A stretch of DNA of 64,000 nucleotides from Candidatus Contendibacter sp. (GCA_029624765.1 JARSSO010000030.1:25998-89997); one strand, 5' to 3'; positions 8,468 through 17,382 are shown, numbered from the stretch's first letter. Translations and numbers: made by a program. Notes: generated by a model from the letters alone, not told the origin.

Positions 8468-8881
8468 ATGCCGAACCTTGCCGAAACGTCCCTCCCCCCA
8501 CCCGTCCTGGCTCCAAACTTTGCGGCGTTGATGGAATTTCTTCGGGAACCCAACCTGGGGCTGGCGGTGATTTCGCCGGGTCGCTTTGTCCGCCTGGCCG
8601 GGATCGATCTCCAAACCTTGGCGGCCCAGGCCCATGTCCATCGGAATACCCTCGCCCGATCACCGGCGTCCGAAACGGTGCAGCGTTTTCTGCGCGAAGC
8701 CCTCCGGGTTATTCGGGCCGCGACCGACATTTCGGGCGATGTCAACCGCGCGCTGTTTTGGTATCGCAATGAGCCGTTAGCGCCCTTTGGCTACCAGACC
8801 GCTGAAATGTTGGTGTCCGGGGGGCGGACGGAGGATGTCCTGCGCTATGTGATGTCCCTCGAAGCGGGGGCAGCGGGATGA
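8468..8881 (+). CDS. Xre/MbcA-like antitoxin of a RES toxin (pair 1)
   Basis: This is a 137-residue protein when read from the ATG at 8468, which follows an AAGGAG ribosome binding site; a longer frame back to 8426 lacks one. The middle has a helix-turn-helix-like region (Q-T-L-A-A-Q-A-H-V-H-R-N-T-L-A). The C-terminal half, with D-V-N-R-A-L-F-W-Y-R-N-E-P-L-A-P-F-G-Y and A-E-M-L-V-S-G-G-R, is the DUF2384/ParS-MbcA-Xre toxin-binding domain. It overlaps the RES gene by four bases, the standard antitoxin-first order. Such antitoxins block the RES active site and repress their own promoter. Confidence 0.82.
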   Translation: MPNLAETSLPPPVLAPNFAALMEFLREPNLGLAVISPGRFVRLAGIDLQTLAAQAHVHRNTLARSPASETVQRFLREALRVIRAATDISGDVNRALFWYRNEPLAPFGYQTAEMLVSGGRTEDVLRYVMSLEAGAAG

Positions 8882-9396
8882 TCTTCACCCGCTTGCGGGG
8901 CGTCACGGCTTACCGGATGCATCAGCCGGTTTGGGCGACCCGGCCCACCAGTGGCACCGGCGCGGGACGCCATGGCGGCCGGGCTAACCGGCCGGGAGTG
9001 GATGCGCTGTACTTGGCGTTGGATGAACCCACGGCCATCGCGGAGTATCGGCAACTATCGGGCTTGTTGCCGCCTGGCACACTGGTGGCCTATACCCTGT
9101 CGGTAGCGACGGTAGTGGATTTTACCGGGGGCTACACCGCATCCTGGCCGCCTCTGTGGCAGGAATTCTATTGTGATTGGCGTAAGCTCTGGTTCGATGA
9201 ACGGATCGAACCGCCGAGTTGGGTACTGGGCGATGAGGTGATCGCGGCTGGCGCAAGCGGAATTTTATTTGATTCGGTCCTGAATCCGGGAGGTCGAAAC
9301 CTGGTGTTATTTACCAATGGTCTGGATGCGGCCGACAGGATCGAAGTCTTTGATCCGGGTAGCTTTCTACCCAAGAATCAAGACTCCTGGAAGTAG
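8878..9396 (+). CDS. RES-domain toxin (pair 1)
   Basis: This 172-residue RES-domain protein has the hallmark Arg in G-G-R-A-N-R-P-G-V-D-A-L-Y, the Glu in T-A-I-A-E-Y, and the Ser in I-L-F-D-S-V near residue 132, which give the family its name. RES toxins degrade NAD+ and arrest growth unless held by the Xre-type antitoxin. The ATG overlaps the antitoxin stop (ATGA), implying coupled translation. The gene lies between asnB and a glycosyltransferase on the same strand, so the pair sits inside the polysaccharide operon and may stabilise the locus. Confidence 0.85.
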   Translation: MIFTRLRGVTAYRMHQPVWATRPTSGTGAGRHGGRANRPGVDALYLALDEPTAIAEYRQLSGLLPPGTLVAYTLSVATVVDFTGGYTASWPPLWQEFYCDWRKLWFDERIEPPSWVLGDEVIAAGASGILFDSVLNPGGRNLVLFTNGLDAADRIEVFDPGSFLPKNQDSWK

Positions 9397-9404
9397 AACG
9401 GGAT

Positions 9405-10571
9405 ATGACGAAGCCTGTACGCACGGTGCAGATCGTGCCGGCAATTGCCGAAGAAGCCAGCGGTCCCTCATATTCGGTCGTGCGCTTGTGCGAAGCGTTG
9501 CGCGCGCAAGGGCAGGAAGTCACCCTGGCGGCGCTGGATTGGGCGCCGCTGCCCTCGCCGCCACCATTTCTGAAAACCTTTCCGCTGGGGCTGGGTCCCC
9601 GCCGGCTGGGGCGGTCGCCGGCGATGAAACGGTGGCTGGGGGAAATGTGTCGTGGCGGTCAGGTGGATATTCTGCACAATCATGGTATGTGGCAAATGAA
9701 CGCCGTATATCCCGCATGGGCAGTAAGAAAAAGCGGCGTCAATCTGATTTATTCGCCACGTGGCACTTTTTCGGAATGGGCGATGCGGCATGGATCCAAA
9801 GCCAAAAAATTATTCTGGCCATTGCTGCAACACCCCGCGCTTCAGTCTACTACTGGCTTTCACGCTACGGCGGAATCCGAATATGACGATATTCGACGCT
9901 TGCAGTTTCGACAACCGGTTGCCATCATCCCTAATGGTATCGATATTCCTGGCCTACTAGAAAAAAAGGTTATGGAATTCCAAACCTTACTTTTCCTCGG
10001 CCGGATTCATCGAGTAAAAGGGCTTGATCTATTGCTTTCAGCCTGGGGAGCAGTGCAGAAACAGTTTCCTCACTGGCGGTTGGTGATCGCTGGAAGTGAT
10101 GACGGCTATCATGGCAGCTCGGGTTATCTTACCGAGATAAAAGCTCTATCAATAAAATTGAAACTGGAGCGGGTGATATTCTCTGGCCCACTGTTTGGCC
10201 AAGCTAAACAGCAAGCCTACCGGGACGCCGATCTTTATGTGCTCCCATCTAGGTCAGAAAATTTCGGTGTAACGGTTGCCGAATCCCTAGCCTTGGCCAC
10301 CCCCGCCATCGTTTCCAAGGGGGCGCCATGGAGCGGACTCGAACGTCATGCCGCTGGCTGGTGGATTGAGATCGGCATTGATCCGCTGGTGGCCTGTCTG
10401 GAAAAGGCGCTGTCGTGTTCACCCGCCCAGTTGGCGGAAATGGGTTGGCGGGGACGGCGCTGGATGGAAACGGAGTTTTCCTGGGCGCAGGTCGGCAAGC
10501 AAATGGCGGAGACCTATCGCTGGCTGTGCGACCGATCACGGTCCGTGCCGCCTTGGGTGAGACTTAATTGA
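9405..10571 (+). CDS. Family 4 glycosyltransferase
   Basis: This 388-residue GT-B enzyme has H-N-H-G-M-W in the acceptor domain near residue 89, I-P-N-G-I-D at the domain boundary, then L-F-L-G-R-I-H-R-V-K-G-L-D and the E-x7-E region S-R-S-E-N-F-G-V-T-V-A-E-S-L-A-L-A-T-P-A-I-V-S. These are GT4 signatures. The first and last thirds are GC-rich while the centre (about 9,850-10,330) is visibly AT-richer, so the gene may be a recombinant. It starts nine bases after the RES toxin stop. Substrate unknown. Confidence 0.83.
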   Translation: MTKPVRTVQIVPAIAEEASGPSYSVVRLCEALRAQGQEVTLAALDWAPLPSPPPFLKTFPLGLGPRRLGRSPAMKRWLGEMCRGGQVDILHNHGMWQMNAVYPAWAVRKSGVNLIYSPRGTFSEWAMRHGSKAKKLFWPLLQHPALQSTTGFHATAESEYDDIRRLQFRQPVAIIPNGIDIPGLLEKKVMEFQTLLFLGRIHRVKGLDLLLSAWGAVQKQFPHWRLVIAGSDDGYHGSSGYLTEIKALSIKLKLERVIFSGPLFGQAKQQAYRDADLYVLPSRSENFGVTVAESLALATPAIVSKGAPWSGLERHAAGWWIEIGIDPLVACLEKALSCSPAQLAEMGWRGRRWMETEFSWAQVGKQMAETYRWLCDRSRSVPPWVRLN

Positions 10572-10628
10572 GGTGGATGCTTAAGACACCTTGGAAACGT
10601 CGTGTTTAGAGCTTGATGGAGACCAATA

Positions 10629-11414
10629 ATGCGGCACCCTATCTCTTCCTATAATCCTTTCTTCCATGCACCGCGTTTTGCTTTTGGCTATGAACACCTA
10701 CAGGATGATACGCGTATACTTGATTTCGGTTGTCATGACGCTGCGTTCGGTCGTGAGCTATTGAACTATCGTAGAGTTCAATATTACGGTGTTGATAAGA
10801 ACCGCGAGGCGATCGCGAGAGCACCGGAAGGGTTAGTTGTCAAAGAACTCGAGTTTCCGCTCCCATTCCCGGATGGTGATTTCGATGCTGTCATGATATT
10901 CGAGGTCCTAGAACACATTGCCGACCAAGATCGAGTACTGCGAGAGCTTTTTCGGGTTATGAAGCCCGGTGGAATGCTACTGGTCTCGGCGCCCCGAAGG
11001 CACATTTTTACGTTTTTAGACTTGGCAAACTTCAAATTCATGTTCCCTGCTTTGCACCGGATCTACTATACGCTGACGCGATCAAAAAAGGCTTGGCAGG
11101 AAAGATATGAGTCCAATCCAAATGGTTTGGTGGGGGACATCGAGAAAGAGAAACTGTGGCACCAGCATTTCCGAGATACCGAGATGCGTGACCTACTCGA
11201 ACGTAATGGATTTTGCATCAAAGAAATGGATGGTGCTGGATTGTTCAGCCAAGTTATGACGTTCGTTGGATACATATTTCACCTTCAATTCCTCTTTCCA
11301 CAAGGCTTGCGGGACTGGGACAACAAGACATTTCATTATGCTACACTGCTTTGTGCTGCCTATAAGCCAGCCGGTTCGGTTGACAACGCGTCGATGGGCG
11401 GACCCCGGTTCTAG
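10629..11414 (+). CDS. Class I SAM-dependent methyltransferase
   Basis: This 261-residue protein has a SAM-binding motif I, I-L-D-F-G-C-H-D-A-A-F-G near residues 31-42, in which the usual second and third Gly are replaced. It then has Y-G-V-D-K-N, and F-D-A-V-M-I-F-E-V-L-E-H-I with M-K-P-G-G-M, typical of Methyltransf_11. A hydrophobic and aromatic stretch near residues 200-225 may contact a lipid-linked substrate or membrane. Its composition is AT-richer than the flanks. The family is safe. The substrate is unknown, with a glycan sugar likely from context. Confidence 0.74.
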   Translation: MRHPISSYNPFFHAPRFAFGYEHLQDDTRILDFGCHDAAFGRELLNYRRVQYYGVDKNREAIARAPEGLVVKELEFPLPFPDGDFDAVMIFEVLEHIADQDRVLRELFRVMKPGGMLLVSAPRRHIFTFLDLANFKFMFPALHRIYYTLTRSKKAWQERYESNPNGLVGDIEKEKLWHQHFRDTEMRDLLERNGFCIKEMDGAGLFSQVMTFVGYIFHLQFLFPQGLRDWDNKTFHYATLLCAAYKPAGSVDNASMGGPRF

Positions 11415-11418
11415 TCGA

Positions 11419-11508
11419 ATGCACATTGAGCACTTATTGGTGCGAAATGGTTTTCGCGTCCAATGGTCGGACAACAGCCATCTGTTGGCGCTGCATCCCG
11501 TGACATGA
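11419..11508 (+). pseudogene. Possible C-terminal remnant of a lost gene
   Basis: A short frame of 29 residues ends in a TGA that overlaps the ATG of the aldo/keto reductase (ATGA), the pattern expected for two coupled operon genes. The peptide (H-L-L-V-R-N-G-F-R-V-Q-W-S, then S-H-L-L-A-L-H-P) reads like the end of a globular enzyme rather than a free-standing peptide, and the frame stays open upstream into the methyltransferase. It may mark a deletion joint. This is tentative. Confidence 0.3.
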
Positions 11509-12305
11509 ATCAGGTCGTCATTGAACACACCGATATTCAGGTATCGCGGATTGCCTTTGGCACCGGCTCCCTGCATCATCTGTTCGGCAAACGGCAGCGT
11601 CAACGTCTTCTGGAAACGGCCGCTTCGGTGGGCATCACCCACTTCGACACCGCTCCCTATTACGGGTTTGGCCTAGCGGAGACCGATCTCGGCGCTTTCC
11701 TGCACGGTCGCCGCACGGCTTTCACGATCACGTCCAAGGTCGGTCTTTATCCGCCTGGCGGCGCTTCCCGAAGCAGTTTCGCGGTATGGAGCCGCAAGAC
11801 GCTGGGCAAGGTTTACCCTGCCATGGTGGAACCGCGGATTGATTGGCGCGTTGGACGTGCCGCCACGAGCCTGAACGCCAGCCTGCGACGGTTGAAGACC
11901 GACTATATTGATTTTCTGTTGCTGCACGAACCGGATATCGGCAGGGTGAATTCGGATGAATTCCTGAACTGGCTGGAACGGGAAAAGCGTCATGGCAAAA
12001 TCCGATGCTGGGGTCTGGCGGGCTTGCCGGAGTTGCTGGAACGCTGGCTTGCGGTAAACCATCCCCTGACCCAGGTTCTGCAAACCAGGGACAGTCTGGA
12101 TCGTCATGAGGCTGATGTTATCTTGCGGCATGGACGACAACTGCAATGGACCTACGGCTATCTATCGTCCCGGCGGGACGCTACCCAAACGGAGTCCGCC
12201 AGTACCCTGATTCGCCAGGCGCTGGTTAGAAATCCACAGGGTTCGATTTTGATTTCGACTCGCCGGCCAGAACGGCTCAACCGGCTTGTGGAACTCTCCG
12301 AATGA
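11505..12305 (+). CDS. Aldo/keto reductase
   Basis: This is a 266-residue protein from the ATG at 11505; a longer frame back to 11463 is less likely because the ATG forms an overlap with an upstream stop. The TIM-barrel landmarks are H-F-D-T-A-P-Y-Y-G-F-G (catalytic Asp and Tyr), T-S-K-V-G (catalytic Lys) and L-L-L-H-E-P-D (catalytic His). A C-terminal R-R-P-E-R-L segment resembles the NADP-binding end. It overlaps the following GMC oxidoreductase by four bases, so the two redox enzymes probably act together, perhaps in making a modified sugar or cyclitol. The substrate is not predictable. Confidence 0.82.
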   Translation: MNQVVIEHTDIQVSRIAFGTGSLHHLFGKRQRQRLLETAASVGITHFDTAPYYGFGLAETDLGAFLHGRRTAFTITSKVGLYPPGGASRSSFAVWSRKTLGKVYPAMVEPRIDWRVGRAATSLNASLRRLKTDYIDFLLLHEPDIGRVNSDEFLNWLEREKRHGKIRCWGLAGLPELLERWLAVNHPLTQVLQTRDSLDRHEADVILRHGRQLQWTYGYLSSRRDATQTESASTLIRQALVRNPQGSILISTRRPERLNRLVELSE

Positions 12306-13882
12306 GCGGCATTGACCTCTATGATCTGCTCGCTGCAGGGCAAAGAAATCGCCAAGCGCAGTGCGATGTTTGCGTGATTGGCGCGGGGGCGGTGGGAATC
12401 TACCTCGCTCACGCCCTGGCGGCCCAGGGCCGGGATGTGATCCTGGTGGAAGCAGGTCCGGCGACTGGCGCCGATGCCGCATCAGCCGGCTTTGCGGTTC
12501 AATTCGATGCGACGCCGTATCCTGGCGCCACCGTCGGGCGTTATTTTGGTCTGGGGGGAACGACTTCACGCTGGGGCGGCTTGCTCATACCGCACACTCA
12601 CCATGATATTCGCGGGCCATCGGTCGAAGGCTTTGATCCATGGCGGCATATCGTGCATGCGGTTCATGACCACGCGGATGCGGTGCTGGACACGCTGGGC
12701 TACCGTTCGGGAAACGACTTTGTGGCGTTTGCCGAGGAAAAACTCGGCATTGCTTGCCAGCGGTTGCGTTCGGCGGGACTGGCCCTCATGGCTGGGCTGT
12801 TTTTGCCATTCCGGTACAAGAACCTGATTCATTTATTAAGATCGAGTTCGAGGAAAGAATCCAGACCCAGGGTTTTCATCAACGCTGTGGTGAATGACTG
12901 GCGTACCAATCCAGAGGCGCCTGCCGGCGCGATCATCCGCCAAGTCAACGCTATCGCCGGTAATGGCAACCAACTCCAAATTCAGGCGCGGCGGTTTGTG
13001 GTGGCGGCCGGCGCTATTGAATCCGCTCGCCTGCTGCTGGAGTTGAATGCGGCCGCTTCGCAACCCGTGATCCGTACCGGCGCCGCCATCGGTTGTTTCC
13101 TGGCGGATCATCTCTCGCTCTCGATAGCTGATGTTGTAACAACGAGCGTGAACGACGCGATTCAGTTATTCGCTCCCCGGTTTTCAGGCAGTTGGATGCG
13201 CGGTTTCCGCTTCATCGAAGCCGATTCACCCTGCGATGCGCCGCGCGCTTTTGCGCACTTTATCTTTGATAATGCCAATCCCGGTTTTGCCTTGGCCAAG
13301 GAAATGCTTAGTGCTATGCAGGGGCGGCGCAGACCCAATATTTCCTTTTCCGATGTCATCGCCGGGCTGAGTGGAATGGTCCGATTGGGCGTGGGCCGCT
13401 ATGTGTACTCACAGCTTTATGTACCTGCCGGGACGCCAACGCATTTGCAACTGGATATCGAGCAGCAGCCAGTTCGGGAAAATTGCATCACCTTGGGTAA
13501 TGAAAAAGATCGCTTTGGTCGCCGGGTGGCAAGAATCCGCTGGACGATCAACGACCAGGATGCTGAGAATATCCGGAACACCGCGCGCCGCTTTCTTAAG
13601 CAGTGGCCGGGAGAGAATGGTTTATTCCCGGTATTGCAACCCCGATTTGACGATCAAGGCGTATCGAAACCGCATGACGCCTACCATCCTGTCGGTACCT
13701 GTCGCCTAGGGGAAGATCAAGAGGCCGTTGTGGATAGCGATTTGAAGGTGTGGGGCACGGATAATTTATGGGTAGTCAGCACCGGCGTGTTACCCAGCGC
13801 GGGTACGGCTAATCCAACATTCACCCTGCTGTGTCTGGCGGACAAACTGGCCAGGTATTTGAGTACGTCAGGACATGACTGA
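12302..13882 (+). CDS. GMC-family FAD-dependent oxidoreductase
   Basis: This 526-residue flavoprotein has its FAD-binding dinucleotide fold at the N-terminus: C-V-I-G-A-G-A-V-G-I-Y-L-A followed by a V-E-A-G acidic strand end. A glycine-rich G-L-G-G-T-T-S-R-W-G-G motif lies near residue 86. The C-terminal GMC domain has H-P-V-G-T-C-R near residue 463, with the catalytic His, and ends S-A-G-T-A-N-P-T-F-T. GMC enzymes oxidise alcohol or sugar hydroxyls. It overlaps the aldo/keto reductase upstream (ATGA) and the glycosyltransferase downstream by eight bases. Direct coupling suggests one reaction route on a sugar intermediate, which is an inference. Confidence 0.85.
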   Translation: MSGIDLYDLLAAGQRNRQAQCDVCVIGAGAVGIYLAHALAAQGRDVILVEAGPATGADAASAGFAVQFDATPYPGATVGRYFGLGGTTSRWGGLLIPHTHHDIRGPSVEGFDPWRHIVHAVHDHADAVLDTLGYRSGNDFVAFAEEKLGIACQRLRSAGLALMAGLFLPFRYKNLIHLLRSSSRKESRPRVFINAVVNDWRTNPEAPAGAIIRQVNAIAGNGNQLQIQARRFVVAAGAIESARLLLELNAAASQPVIRTGAAIGCFLADHLSLSIADVVTTSVNDAIQLFAPRFSGSWMRGFRFIEADSPCDAPRAFAHFIFDNANPGFALAKEMLSAMQGRRRPNISFSDVIAGLSGMVRLGVGRYVYSQLYVPAGTPTHLQLDIEQQPVRENCITLGNEKDRFGRRVARIRWTINDQDAENIRNTARRFLKQWPGENGLFPVLQPRFDDQGVSKPHDAYHPVGTCRLGEDQEAVVDSDLKVWGTDNLWVVSTGVLPSAGTANPTFTLLCLADKLARYLSTSGHD

Positions 13883-14786
13883 ATTAGCTGAGGTGTTATC
13901 AGTATCGAATACCTGGATTCGTGGGACCGCCCCCGTCGCCGTCGTCATGATCTCGCTCAACGAAGGCCACAACATGGAAGCCGTGTGCCGGAACCTCGCT
14001 GGCTGGGCGCAAGAGGTGTTTCTGGTCGATAGCTACAGCCAGGACGACACCGTGAACATCGCCTTGCGTCATGGGATTCATGTCGTGCAACGGCGCTTTC
14101 GGGGGTTCGGGGATCAATGGAATTTCGCGCTGCGGGAATTGCCGATTGCCGCGCCGTGGACGATGAAGCTGGACCCGGACGAACGACTGACGGATGAGTT
14201 GAAAGCCAGCCTGCTTGCGGCGATGCACGAGAACAAGGCCGATGGATTTTGGCTCGTAAGGCGGCTGTGCTTTATGGAGCGGTCGCTGCCGGTACGACAA
14301 ACACTGGCGCGCGTGTGGCGCACGGGGAACTGCCGATTCACCGATATCGCCGTCAATGAACATCCCCTTGTGACCGGGAGAATCGCGCATGTGAAAGGCG
14401 AGATGGATCATCACGATAGCCCCGACCTCGATCATTGGCTGGAAAAGCAGAACCGCTACACCACCGCCGAGGCGCTGATCGCCTATCACCAATCACCCCT
14501 TGCGGATACGCCCCGTTTGCTCGGTACCGCCTTTCAGCGGCGAATGTGGCTGAAAAAACACTTTCATCGGTTGCCCGGTCGTTATTTCTTGCTCTTCCTG
14601 TACTGCTGGCTGTGGCAAGGCGCCTGGCGGGCCGGTTGGGTCGGCTATGCCTGGGCGCGGCTGCGCTCGGATGTGATGCGATTGTGCGACTACAAACGCC
14701 GGGAGATGGAAATCACGGGCCGCCTGCCAGTTAAACGATTTTATGGGCCTGGCCAGCCGGATGCGCGGGTTCGGCAGTTTGACTGA
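13875..14786 (+). CDS. Family 2 glycosyltransferase (WaaE/KdtX-like)
   Basis: This 303-residue GT2 enzyme has the N-terminal strand V-A-V-V-M-I-S-L-N-E-G-H-N, then E-V-F-L-V-D-S-Y-S-Q-D-D-T, and the DXD-like M-K-L-D-P-D-E-R near residue 98. This order, with N-E and S-x-S-x-D-x-T, is typical of the WaaE/KdtX group that adds a core or capsule sugar. The C-terminal half has aromatic hydrophobic stretches (Y-F-L-L-F-L-Y-C-W-L-W) and basic ends suggesting membrane association. The start overlaps the GMC gene. Donor unknown. Confidence 0.8.
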   Translation: MTELAEVLSVSNTWIRGTAPVAVVMISLNEGHNMEAVCRNLAGWAQEVFLVDSYSQDDTVNIALRHGIHVVQRRFRGFGDQWNFALRELPIAAPWTMKLDPDERLTDELKASLLAAMHENKADGFWLVRRLCFMERSLPVRQTLARVWRTGNCRFTDIAVNEHPLVTGRIAHVKGEMDHHDSPDLDHWLEKQNRYTTAEALIAYHQSPLADTPRLLGTAFQRRMWLKKHFHRLPGRYFLLFLYCWLWQGAWRAGWVGYAWARLRSDVMRLCDYKRREMEITGRLPVKRFYGPGQPDARVRQFD

Positions 14787-14791
14787 GCAAG

Positions 14792-14833
14792 GCGAAAGGC
14801 GAAAGACGAAAGACGAAAGGCGAAAGGCGAAAG
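14792..14833 (+). repeat. Heptanucleotide tandem repeat (GCGAAAG/ACGAAAG), six units
   Basis: Six back-to-back 7-bp units read GCGAAAG twice, ACGAAAG twice, then GCGAAAG twice. The array lies four bases before the ATG of the Rpn remnant and takes the place of its ribosome binding site, so changes in copy number could alter spacing. Confidence 0.85.
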
Positions 14834-14836
14834 GGC

Positions 14837-15453
14837 ATGACGGATCACGATCACAGCTACAAGCGGCTGTTTTCCCACCCGGAGATGATCCGCGATCTGC
14901 TGATCGGCTTCGTGCGCGAACCCTGGATCGCCGAACTCGATTTCACCACCCTGGAAAAATACCCCGGCGAATTCATCGACGACCGGCTCCAGCAACGGCG
15001 CAACAGGTGTTGACCGCCCTGGTCGAATGGCTGACGGAACCCGAGCAAACCGAACTGCGCCGCTCCCTGTTGCTTTGGCTGCGCGAGGGGTTTCTGCAAA
15101 CCCGGCTGCCGCGGGTATCATTCTCCCAACTCGACGACCTGGAGGAGGTGCGCATCATGTTAGCCGAGCGCGTACTCGACTGGACCCGGCAATGGAAAGA
15201 GGAAGGCCGGCAGGAAGGCCGGGAGGAAGGTCTACATTCGGAATGGCGCCTGCTTCTGCGGCTCGTTCGCCGCCGCTTCGGCGAGGCCATCGCCGACCGG
15301 AGCGCCCCAGTCCTGGAGCGGATCAAGCAACCAGCCGCGCTTGAGGATTTGGGCGAGGAACTGCTCGACTGCGCCGACGCAACCGCCTGGCTGGCGCGAC
15401 TGAACGCGGCGGCCGGGGAAGGGCGACGCTCCGACGCTGCTGACGCGGTTTGA
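14837..15453 (+). pseudogene. Rpn-family recombination-promoting nuclease, deleted and frameshifted
   Basis: From the ATG at 14837 the frame codes for M-T-D-H-D-H-S-Y-K-R-L-F-S-H-P-E-M, the conserved start of Rpn/YhgA-like PD-(D/E)XK nucleases. This runs for about 55 residues to D-D-R-L-Q-Q-R near 15,000. The rest of the protein then continues in a different frame (Q-Q-V-L-T-A-L-V-E-W-L through E-E-G-R-Q-E-G-R-E-E-G, the usual Rpn C-terminal coiled region), stopping at 15453. Intact members are about 300 residues and the central nuclease core is missing. An internal deletion therefore changed the frame. Confidence 0.72.
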
Positions 15454-15456
15454 GCG

Positions 15457-17382
15457 ATGTGCGGCATCGCCGGCTACGCCGGCTCTTTTCTTCCCGGTTT
15501 GGCCGCCCGCATGAACGTCGCCCAAGCCCATCGCGGCCCGGACGGGCAGGGCGTGTTCGAAGCCCCCGCTGTCGGCGTCGCATTAGCCCAAGTCCGGCTT
15601 TCCATCCTCGACCTCAGCCTGGCGGCGGCCCAACCCATGCATGCCCCGGACGGTCGTGGAGTCCTAGTCTACAATGGTGAAATCTACAACTTCTTGGAAC
15701 TAAGCCAGGATTTGCTCGCCAGGGGCCACCGCTTCACCTCCACCGGCGACACCGAAGTGCTATTGCACGGCCTGATGGAGTACGGCATCGCCTTCACCGA
15801 GCGGCTCAACGGCATCTTCGCCTTCGCTTGGTGGGATGCCCGCACTCGCGAACTGCTGCTAGTGCGCGATCCGCTGGGCGTCAAGCCACTTTATTACGCT
15901 GAACCGATCCCCGGTCGCTTGCTGTTCGCCAGCGAAATCAAGGCGCTGTTGCAACACCCCCAGCTTTCCCGCGAACCCGACTTCAGCGCCCTGCAACAGC
16001 ATCTTGCCTATTGCCACGCCGCCGGCGACCGCACCGCCTTCAAAGCCGTCAAGCGCCTGCCGCCCGGCTGCTGGCTGCGCTGGCAAGCCGGCCAGCCGTT
16101 CGCCATTCAGCGTTACTGGCGCCCCCCGTTCGGCCAAGAACCGATCCAGGATCATCAAAATGCGCTCGCCGACCTGCGCCAGCAGCTGCAAGTCGCCACC
16201 CAGCGGCAAATGGTGGCCGACGTGCCGGTCGGCATGTTCCTCAGCGGCGGGCTGGACAGCAGCCTGATCGCCGCCCTGGCCGTGCGGCATGTTGGCGCTG
16301 GCCTCGACTGCTTCACCGTCGCCTATCCGCAAGCTGACAATTGCCTCGACCACGCCGCCGAAGACCTGCCCCACGCCCACGCCCTGGCCCGGCAACTCGG
16401 TCTGCCGCTCCACAAGATCGACCTGCAACCCCAACTTACCGACCTCTGGCCCCGACTGATCGACCACCTCGACGAACCACTGGCCGACCCCGCCGCCATC
16501 GCCTGTTATCTCATTTGCCAACTGGCTCGCCAGCACGGCGTCAAGGTACTGCTGTCCGGGCAGGGCGGCGACGAGCTGTTCTGCGGCTATCCCCGCTATC
16601 AGGTGTTCCACGCCATGGCGGGTTTGGACCGCTGGCCGCTCGCGCCGCGCCGGTTGATCGCCCGTGTGGCGACCCAGCTCCCTGGTGCGTGGGAGGGCCG
16701 GTTCGGCGCCAATCTGCGGCGGGCGCGGCGGGTGCTGACCGAACTGGCGGAACCCGCTGCCACCCGCTTTCTCAACCTCTGCGCCAACACCCCGCAGGCT
16801 GAAGTCACCCGAATTTGGTCGCCGGCAGCGCGGGACGCGCTGGGCGCCGAAACCTTCCGCGACGACTGTCAGCGCCATATCGCCGCCACCGGCTTGCGCG
16901 GCCTGGCCGCCGTGCAGGAGCGCGACCTCGCCATCTACCTGCCCAACCACAACCTCAACTACACCGACAAGATGAGCATGGCGGTGGGCGTCGAGGCGCG
17001 GGTGCCGCTGCTGGATCTGGAACTGGTCAACACTGTCGCCCGATATCCCTACGCCTGGTTGCTGGGACGCAAGACCAAGGTGCTGTTGCGGGAGGCGGCG
17101 CGAGGCCTCGTGCCGGATTCGATCATCGACCGGCCCAAGGCCGGCTTCGGGGCACCCTACCGCAAATGGCTGCGCTACGACCTCGCCGAACTCTGGGGCG
17201 ACCTGACGGCGGAAGCGGCGGTCAAGGCTCGGGGCTGGTTCGACTACAAAGCCCTGCAAGACGCCCGCGCCCGCAGCCAGGCCGGCCAGGACGATCTGTA
17301 CCTGCTGCAATGGGCGGTGTTGACCATGGAGTTGTGGGCCAGACGGTTTATCGATCAACCTTCCGCCGGAATCCCCGCATGA
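15457..17382 (+). CDS. asnB: Asparagine-synthase-like glutamine amidotransferase (copy 2)
   Basis: This 641-residue enzyme is paralogous to the copy at 5830 but clearly diverged. Catalytic Cys2 follows the initiator Met (M-C-G-I-A-G-Y). Also visible are H-R-G-P-D-G-Q-G, Y-N-G-E-I-Y-N-F, the ATP pyrophosphatase loop F-L-S-G-G-L-D-S-S near residues 261-269, and L-L-S-G-Q-G-G-D-E-L-F-C-G. It starts three bases after the Rpn remnant and overlaps the next methyltransferase (ATGA). Two amidotransferases in one glycan locus suggest two different amidation steps, for instance on two uronic-acid residues. Asparagine synthesis is the fallback. Confidence 0.88.
   Translation: MCGIAGYAGSFLPGLAARMNVAQAHRGPDGQGVFEAPAVGVALAQVRLSILDLSLAAAQPMHAPDGRGVLVYNGEIYNFLELSQDLLARGHRFTSTGDTEVLLHGLMEYGIAFTERLNGIFAFAWWDARTRELLLVRDPLGVKPLYYAEPIPGRLLFASEIKALLQHPQLSREPDFSALQQHLAYCHAAGDRTAFKAVKRLPPGCWLRWQAGQPFAIQRYWRPPFGQEPIQDHQNALADLRQQLQVATQRQMVADVPVGMFLSGGLDSSLIAALAVRHVGAGLDCFTVAYPQADNCLDHAAEDLPHAHALARQLGLPLHKIDLQPQLTDLWPRLIDHLDEPLADPAAIACYLICQLARQHGVKVLLSGQGGDELFCGYPRYQVFHAMAGLDRWPLAPRRLIARVATQLPGAWEGRFGANLRRARRVLTELAEPAATRFLNLCANTPQAEVTRIWSPAARDALGAETFRDDCQRHIAATGLRGLAAVQERDLAIYLPNHNLNYTDKMSMAVGVEARVPLLDLELVNTVARYPYAWLLGRKTKVLLREAARGLVPDSIIDRPKAGFGAPYRKWLRYDLAELWGDLTAEAAVKARGWFDYKALQDARARSQAGQDDLYLLQWAVLTMELWARRFIDQPSAGIPA

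Noticed and set aside
14792..14833. CRISPR-like array
   Set aside because: The units are 7 bp and contiguous, with no spacers and no cas genes nearby.
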